Shown in pieces: positions 60,992-64,000 of a DNA stretch of 64,000 nt. Positions within the stretch are counted from its first letter, which is position 1; the number at the start of each line of letters is the position of its first letter. The notes under the pieces were generated by a model. It was not told where the DNA came from, searched no databases, and saw nothing but the letters and a program-made list of their open reading frames with translations. This stretch comes from Actinopolymorpha sp. NPDC004070 (GTDB lineage Bacteria; Actinomycetota; Actinomycetes; Propionibacteriales; Actinopolymorphaceae): contig NZ_JBEXMJ010000021.1 of the NCBI RefSeq assembly GCF_040610475.1, positions 12,723 to 76,722 of the forward strand. Direction: 5' to 3'. A program made the position numbers and the translations under genes.

Positions 60992-61154
60992 CGCCGCGAT
61001 CGTCACTTGATCCGACATCCTTCCTCAGGACCGATGCCCTGATCTTGGATGTCCGTCAAACCGGGTCAGCTCCACCTCCGGGGGCACGGTTCGTGGCGTC
61101 GCTCGGCTCCGGGAATCTTGCAGCACGCGGCAAGGGCATGCCAGGCTCGCCGCC

Positions 61155-61769
61155 ATGACGGACAAGCGTGCCGACCTGTTCCTCACCTGGATGGGCCTCA
61201 TCGACAGTTACACGCTCGACCGAGCGTGGAAGGACCTCATCCAAGACGAGCTCGACTTCGAGCCGCACCCGGGTGCGTGGGGCATCCGCCCGCGGGGTGA
61301 GCAACGTACGAAGCACGCCGGCGGCGATGACAGCGGCCAGTGGGTCGTCGAGTGCGACTGGGACCTTGCGACCGACGAGTTCAACGGCAAGCCGGTCGTG
61401 ATGCCCATGACAACCATCAACTGGCTGCTCAACCACTTCGGCGCCGCGCCCGGCCTGTTCGCCGAACTCGAGATCGTCGGCGGCCCCACCACCCCGACAC
61501 GCGAGATCTACGGGCGCATGTGGGCCCACACGATCATCCCCACCGTCGACGAGGGCCTGGCGCGATTCAACGCCGGCTGGGCCGCGCTGAAGGAAGCGCT
61601 CAAGAACACCACCGACGAGATGCTCGAGCGGGAATACCCGGGCCATCCCTGGGGGCGCGGCGACCACGCCCTCGCGGCAATGCTCAACGAGGTGAGCCAC
61701 CACGGCACGCAGATCTGCATGGTGCGCGACATCTACGCCAACCGTTATGGCAGGACCCGTCAACGCTGA
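61155..61769 (+). CDS. DinB superfamily protein
   Basis: 204 residues. Four-helix bundle with metal-site histidines in NWLLNHFGAAPGL and NEVSHHGTQICMVRDIY near the C-terminus. Resembles the actinobacterial DinB family with YERSLL-like replacements. Role unknown: thiol-dependent transferase or DNA-damage related. No strong ribosome site is visible. Confidence 0.82.
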   Translation: MTDKRADLFLTWMGLIDSYTLDRAWKDLIQDELDFEPHPGAWGIRPRGEQRTKHAGGDDSGQWVVECDWDLATDEFNGKPVVMPMTTINWLLNHFGAAPGLFAELEIVGGPTTPTREIYGRMWAHTIIPTVDEGLARFNAGWAALKEALKNTTDEMLEREYPGHPWGRGDHALAAMLNEVSHHGTQICMVRDIYANRYGRTRQR

Positions 61770-61783
61770 AGCGGCCGCGGACG

Positions 61784-62150
61784 TCAAACGGATCTACGGC
61801 GAGTACGCGACTGTTGGCCCGCAGCCGTCCAGAGTGGAGGGATCGTCCGGATGGCCGTGGTCAGGACAGGGATGCTGTCGACCATGGCGTCGGGCTCGGC
61901 CGCGAGGAGATTGGCTTCCGGTCGGGAGACTTGGCGTAGCCGATGCTGTGAACTCTGGTCGCGTGGGCGATCGATGTCGGTCAACGAGTCACTGATGAGG
62001 ACGCACTCCGCACTGGGAGCTGCGAAGATCTCCAACGCCTCTCGGACTGGTTCGGGCGTGCAGCGGGTCGTAGGTCGTCGCGATGTCCTCCGGGACGTCG
62101 ACCTCGTGCTCGCGGAGCACCCTACGCATCGGGTTGATCATCGGCGCTGC
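61784..62150 (-). pseudogene. Frameshifted, truncated HAD-family hydrolase
   Basis: Pieces of one HAD hydrolase occur in turn on the minus strand in three shifts. From about 62150: VLREHEVDVPEDIATTYDP; then in the next frame PVREALEIFAAPSAECVLI with SDSLTDI, the motif IV region; then in another frame SIAHATRVHSIGYAKSPDRK; then back to AEPDAMVDSIPVLTTAIRTI ending at the TGA at 61784. The N-terminal DxD part is absent. At least three frameshifts, no way to a functional protein. Confidence 0.75.
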
Positions 62151-62338
62151 GGCGCGCGGCGGGCGGTGGCCACCCTTGAAGACGTGAGGAAACTCTTCAC
62201 CGGCTCGAGGATGAACTCGGCGGATCTGTTTTGTCGGTCAGGGTGTGAAGGGGTGCAGCGCTTTGCCGGTACGAGTGCCGGCGTGGCTGGACCGTCTGGC
62301 CCTGTGATGTGGTGGTGGGTCGCCGGTGGGCTGTTGGT

Positions 62339-63253
62339 ATGACGTGGTGGGAGCGTCCTCGATTCGGTTCGCGAGGTCCGCCTGCCCGGTGTGACGGATC
62401 CGCCCATGTCCGGTCGCCTCGTGGTGGCAGGCGGGGGCGTGGTGTGGTGGTGATGGCGGCTCTTACGGCGGTGTTCCTCGCTGTGGTCGGCGCGGTCACT
62501 GTGGTGGGCTTGAAGAGCAGGTCCATGGGCCAGCAGGTAGTCGCAGAGCAGACGTTGCGGCAGGGTTTTCAGCTGGATCCGACGGCGATGCGGGTCCCGC
62601 TGATCGTCTCGGCTGTCAGGTCGAGCGTGGTCGAGGTCTGTGCTCAGTCCGCCCACGGGATGTCGACGGGTTCGGGCATCGTTGCCAGTGACAGCGGGTT
62701 GGTGCTGACCAACTTTCACCTGGTCGCCCGGGCCACCTCCGCCGGTGGCATAGATGTGAGGGTGGCAGGGGAGCAGGAGAACCGCCACGCCAGGTTCGTG
62801 GGTGCAAGCTTCGCGGCGGACCTGGCCGTGGTCAAAGTCGACCAGACCAGGGGGCTCACCCCGGCACCGCTGGTGAACTCCGACCGTCTGCAAGTGGGCA
62901 GCGAGGTGATCGCGCTGGGCTCGCCGAAGGCTTTGCAGGAAACGACGAGGTTGGTTGCAGTCACCGCGCTCCACCGGCTGATCACGGTTCCTCCTCCCGC
63001 CTTCGCCGGTGAGCACGAACGACGAGCCACCTACCGGGCGATCCAGATCGACACCGCCTTGCCCGCACGCGACGTGGCGTTGCGCCGGGCCGGCTCGGGT
63101 GGCGGGTTGGTGGACCTGCAGGGCCGCCTGGTGGGGCTGCGGTCCTCGCTCTACCGGCCCGCACACGGGCGCCCAGCCGCAGGGCAGGACCTCGCGCTCC
63201 CGATCAACGAAGTGGAACGCCTCACTGCCTTGGCGACGGCTGCATATGGATGA
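62339..63253 (+). CDS. Membrane-anchored trypsin-like serine protease
   Basis: About 304 residues. A signal-anchor helix (VVVMAALTAVFLAVVGAVTV, about residues 36-55) leads to an extracytoplasmic S1C-like domain. The triad is readable: H in VLTNFHLV, D in DLAVVKVD and S in AGSGGGLVD, which lines up with the usual GNSGGPLVN. The usual catalytic-site preface is diverged (IDTALPARD). No PDZ domain. The start is uncertain: ATG 62339 or an in-frame GTG at 62309. Its stop overlaps the next frame by four bases. Confidence 0.75.
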   Translation: MTWWERPRFGSRGPPARCDGSAHVRSPRGGRRGRGVVVMAALTAVFLAVVGAVTVVGLKSRSMGQQVVAEQTLRQGFQLDPTAMRVPLIVSAVRSSVVEVCAQSAHGMSTGSGIVASDSGLVLTNFHLVARATSAGGIDVRVAGEQENRHARFVGASFAADLAVVKVDQTRGLTPAPLVNSDRLQVGSEVIALGSPKALQETTRLVAVTALHRLITVPPPAFAGEHERRATYRAIQIDTALPARDVALRRAGSGGGLVDLQGRLVGLRSSLYRPAHGRPAAGQDLALPINEVERLTALATAAYG

Positions 63254-63345
63254 GCGAAGGAGAGAGAGCAGTATGGCCGCGCCCGAGCCATCGTCTCGTT
63301 CCCGCCTCGCTGCTGGGGGTGTCGTGCATGCAAGGGGAGGTGCTG

Positions 63346-63477
63346 ATGGATCAGACAACCAGCCGAGACAGAGCTAGCGTCGCCGACGACGTTCGGGGCC
63401 TTGCACGTGTGATGGTGCCGTTTGTCCTCTGCGCTGCTGTCGTCGGCGGCATCGAGCTTGTCAAGTTGTCTGTGTAA
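63346..63477 (+). CDS. Tiny membrane protein (43 aa)
   Basis: 43 residues from an ATG with GGGAGGTG upstream: a charged N-terminus and one transmembrane helix (ARVMVPFVLCAAVVGGIELV). An alternative ATG at 63250 overlaps the protease stop in ATGA and would add 32 residues, but the internal start has the better ribosome site. Possibly a partner or regulator of the protease just upstream. Confidence 0.5.
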   Translation: MDQTTSRDRASVADDVRGLARVMVPFVLCAAVVGGIELVKLSV

Positions 63478-63490
63478 GCGGGCTTGGGTT

Positions 63491-64000
63491 TTAGCTGATG
63501 TAGGGGGCGAGTCGGTCGGGGTAGGCGATGGCGAGGGCGCCGAGGGCTTGTTTCCAGCCGTGGACGGTCGCGCCTTCGACGAGCCGGCCGGCGGCTTTGC
63601 GCTTGTCTCGCGCGATGCCGGCTTCCTTGGCGCGTTCGCGTGCCCGCTTGTCCTCGATGTCGCGGATCGCCAGCCACAACAGCTTGATGACCGCATCGTC
63701 GCCTGGGAAGTGACCACGGTTCTTGATGATCTTGCGGAGCTGGTAGTTCAGGGACTCGATGCTGTTGGTGGTGTAGATGATCCGCCGAACTTCCGGCGGG
63801 AACGCCAGGAACGGAGTGAACCGCTCCCACGCGTTCTCCCAGGTCGCCACCGTGGCCGGGTACTTGCCGCCGAGCTCGGACGCGGCGAAGCCCAACAGTT
63901 CGGTTTCGGCGGCCTCGACGGTCGGGGCTGTGTAGATCGGCTTGAGCGCGGCGGCGACCCTCTTGCGGTCCCCGTAGGGCACGAACCGCATCGCGGCCCG
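63491..64000 (-). mobile_element. IS256-family transposase, C-terminal part at the window edge
   Basis: 170 codons are present; the frame is open through the right edge (the preceding residues read RAAMRFVPYGDRK). TTNSIESLNYQLRKIIKNRG, WLAIRDIEDK and WKQALGALAIAYPDRLAPY are the hallmark of the mutator-type IS256 transposase C-terminus, including the Glu of the DDE set in NSIES. The terminal inverted repeat could not be recognised beside the stop at 63491. It marks mobile DNA beside the decayed zone. Confidence 0.9.

Overview
The window is 64 kb of very GC-rich chromosome from a high-GC Gram-positive actinomycete. The evidence is a WhiB regulator, an MSMEG_6728-type protein, DUF2267, a bacterial Ku with a Lys/Ala-rich tail, the actinobacterial sulfur leader peptide, many GTG starts, 4-base stop/start overlaps and few Shine-Dalgarno-less but convincing genes. 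A soil member of the Propionibacteriales (Kribbella or Actinopolymorpha type) would fit, but this is inference. I saw no tRNA, rRNA, CRISPR array, prophage or replication origin. One insertion sequence runs off the right edge.

Layout. 0-2.7 kb: a partial GH130 glycoside phosphorylase, a WhiB protein whose tail overlaps it, and a TetR regulator with two palindromic operators. 2.8-6.3 kb (minus strand): a compact six-gene locus joining a MauE-type membrane protein and a MauD-type thioredoxin to a Tat-exported protein rich in Cys and Trp that I do not recognise. 6.5-14.6 kb: phytanoyl-CoA dioxygenase-like protein, a lone peptide/sugar-type ABC binding lipoprotein, a CotA-like multicopper oxidase, DUF2267, a DUF4118 membrane protein and a Gfo/Idh/MocA oxidoreductase. 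14.6-15.9 kb: ku, preceded by a six-unit 13-bp tandem repeat and followed by a strong bidirectional hairpin. 15.9-21.6 kb: an organosulfur (sulfonate-type) uptake and oxidation operon headed by a leader peptide and attenuator-like hairpin, with a divergent FMN reductase. 22-31 kb: GH51 arabinofuranosidase, a secreted dimethylformamidase-beta-like lipoprotein, a beta-helix polysaccharide-active-type protein, small membrane proteins and a hemerythrin. 30-32.6 kb: a P1B-4 metal-exporting ATPase and its divergent ArsR/SmtB repressor sharing one operator. 32.6-42.4 kb: single housekeeping and accessory genes (acyltransferase, maltokinase-cap protein, VOC, GyrI-like, fructosamine kinase, DinB-type, PHP hydrolase, Imm5-like protein, squalene-cyclase-like, DUF3800-like, GNAT) and one decayed alpha/beta hydrolase.

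The most unusual part is 42.46-56.48 kb: a tightly coupled operon of a subtilisin-type S8 peptidase with a Cys cluster next to its active serine, a 1,120-residue DUF6603 protein, and three very large proteins (877, 1,318 and 505 residues) that I cannot assign to any family. None has a signal peptide. They look like parts of one large assembly. A TetR regulator and an MMPL transporter follow.

The right end (59.9-64 kb) is looser and visibly decayed: a P-loop kinase-like protein, a DinB protein, a frameshifted HAD hydrolase, a membrane-anchored trypsin-like protease, a tiny membrane protein and an IS256-family transposase cut by the window edge.
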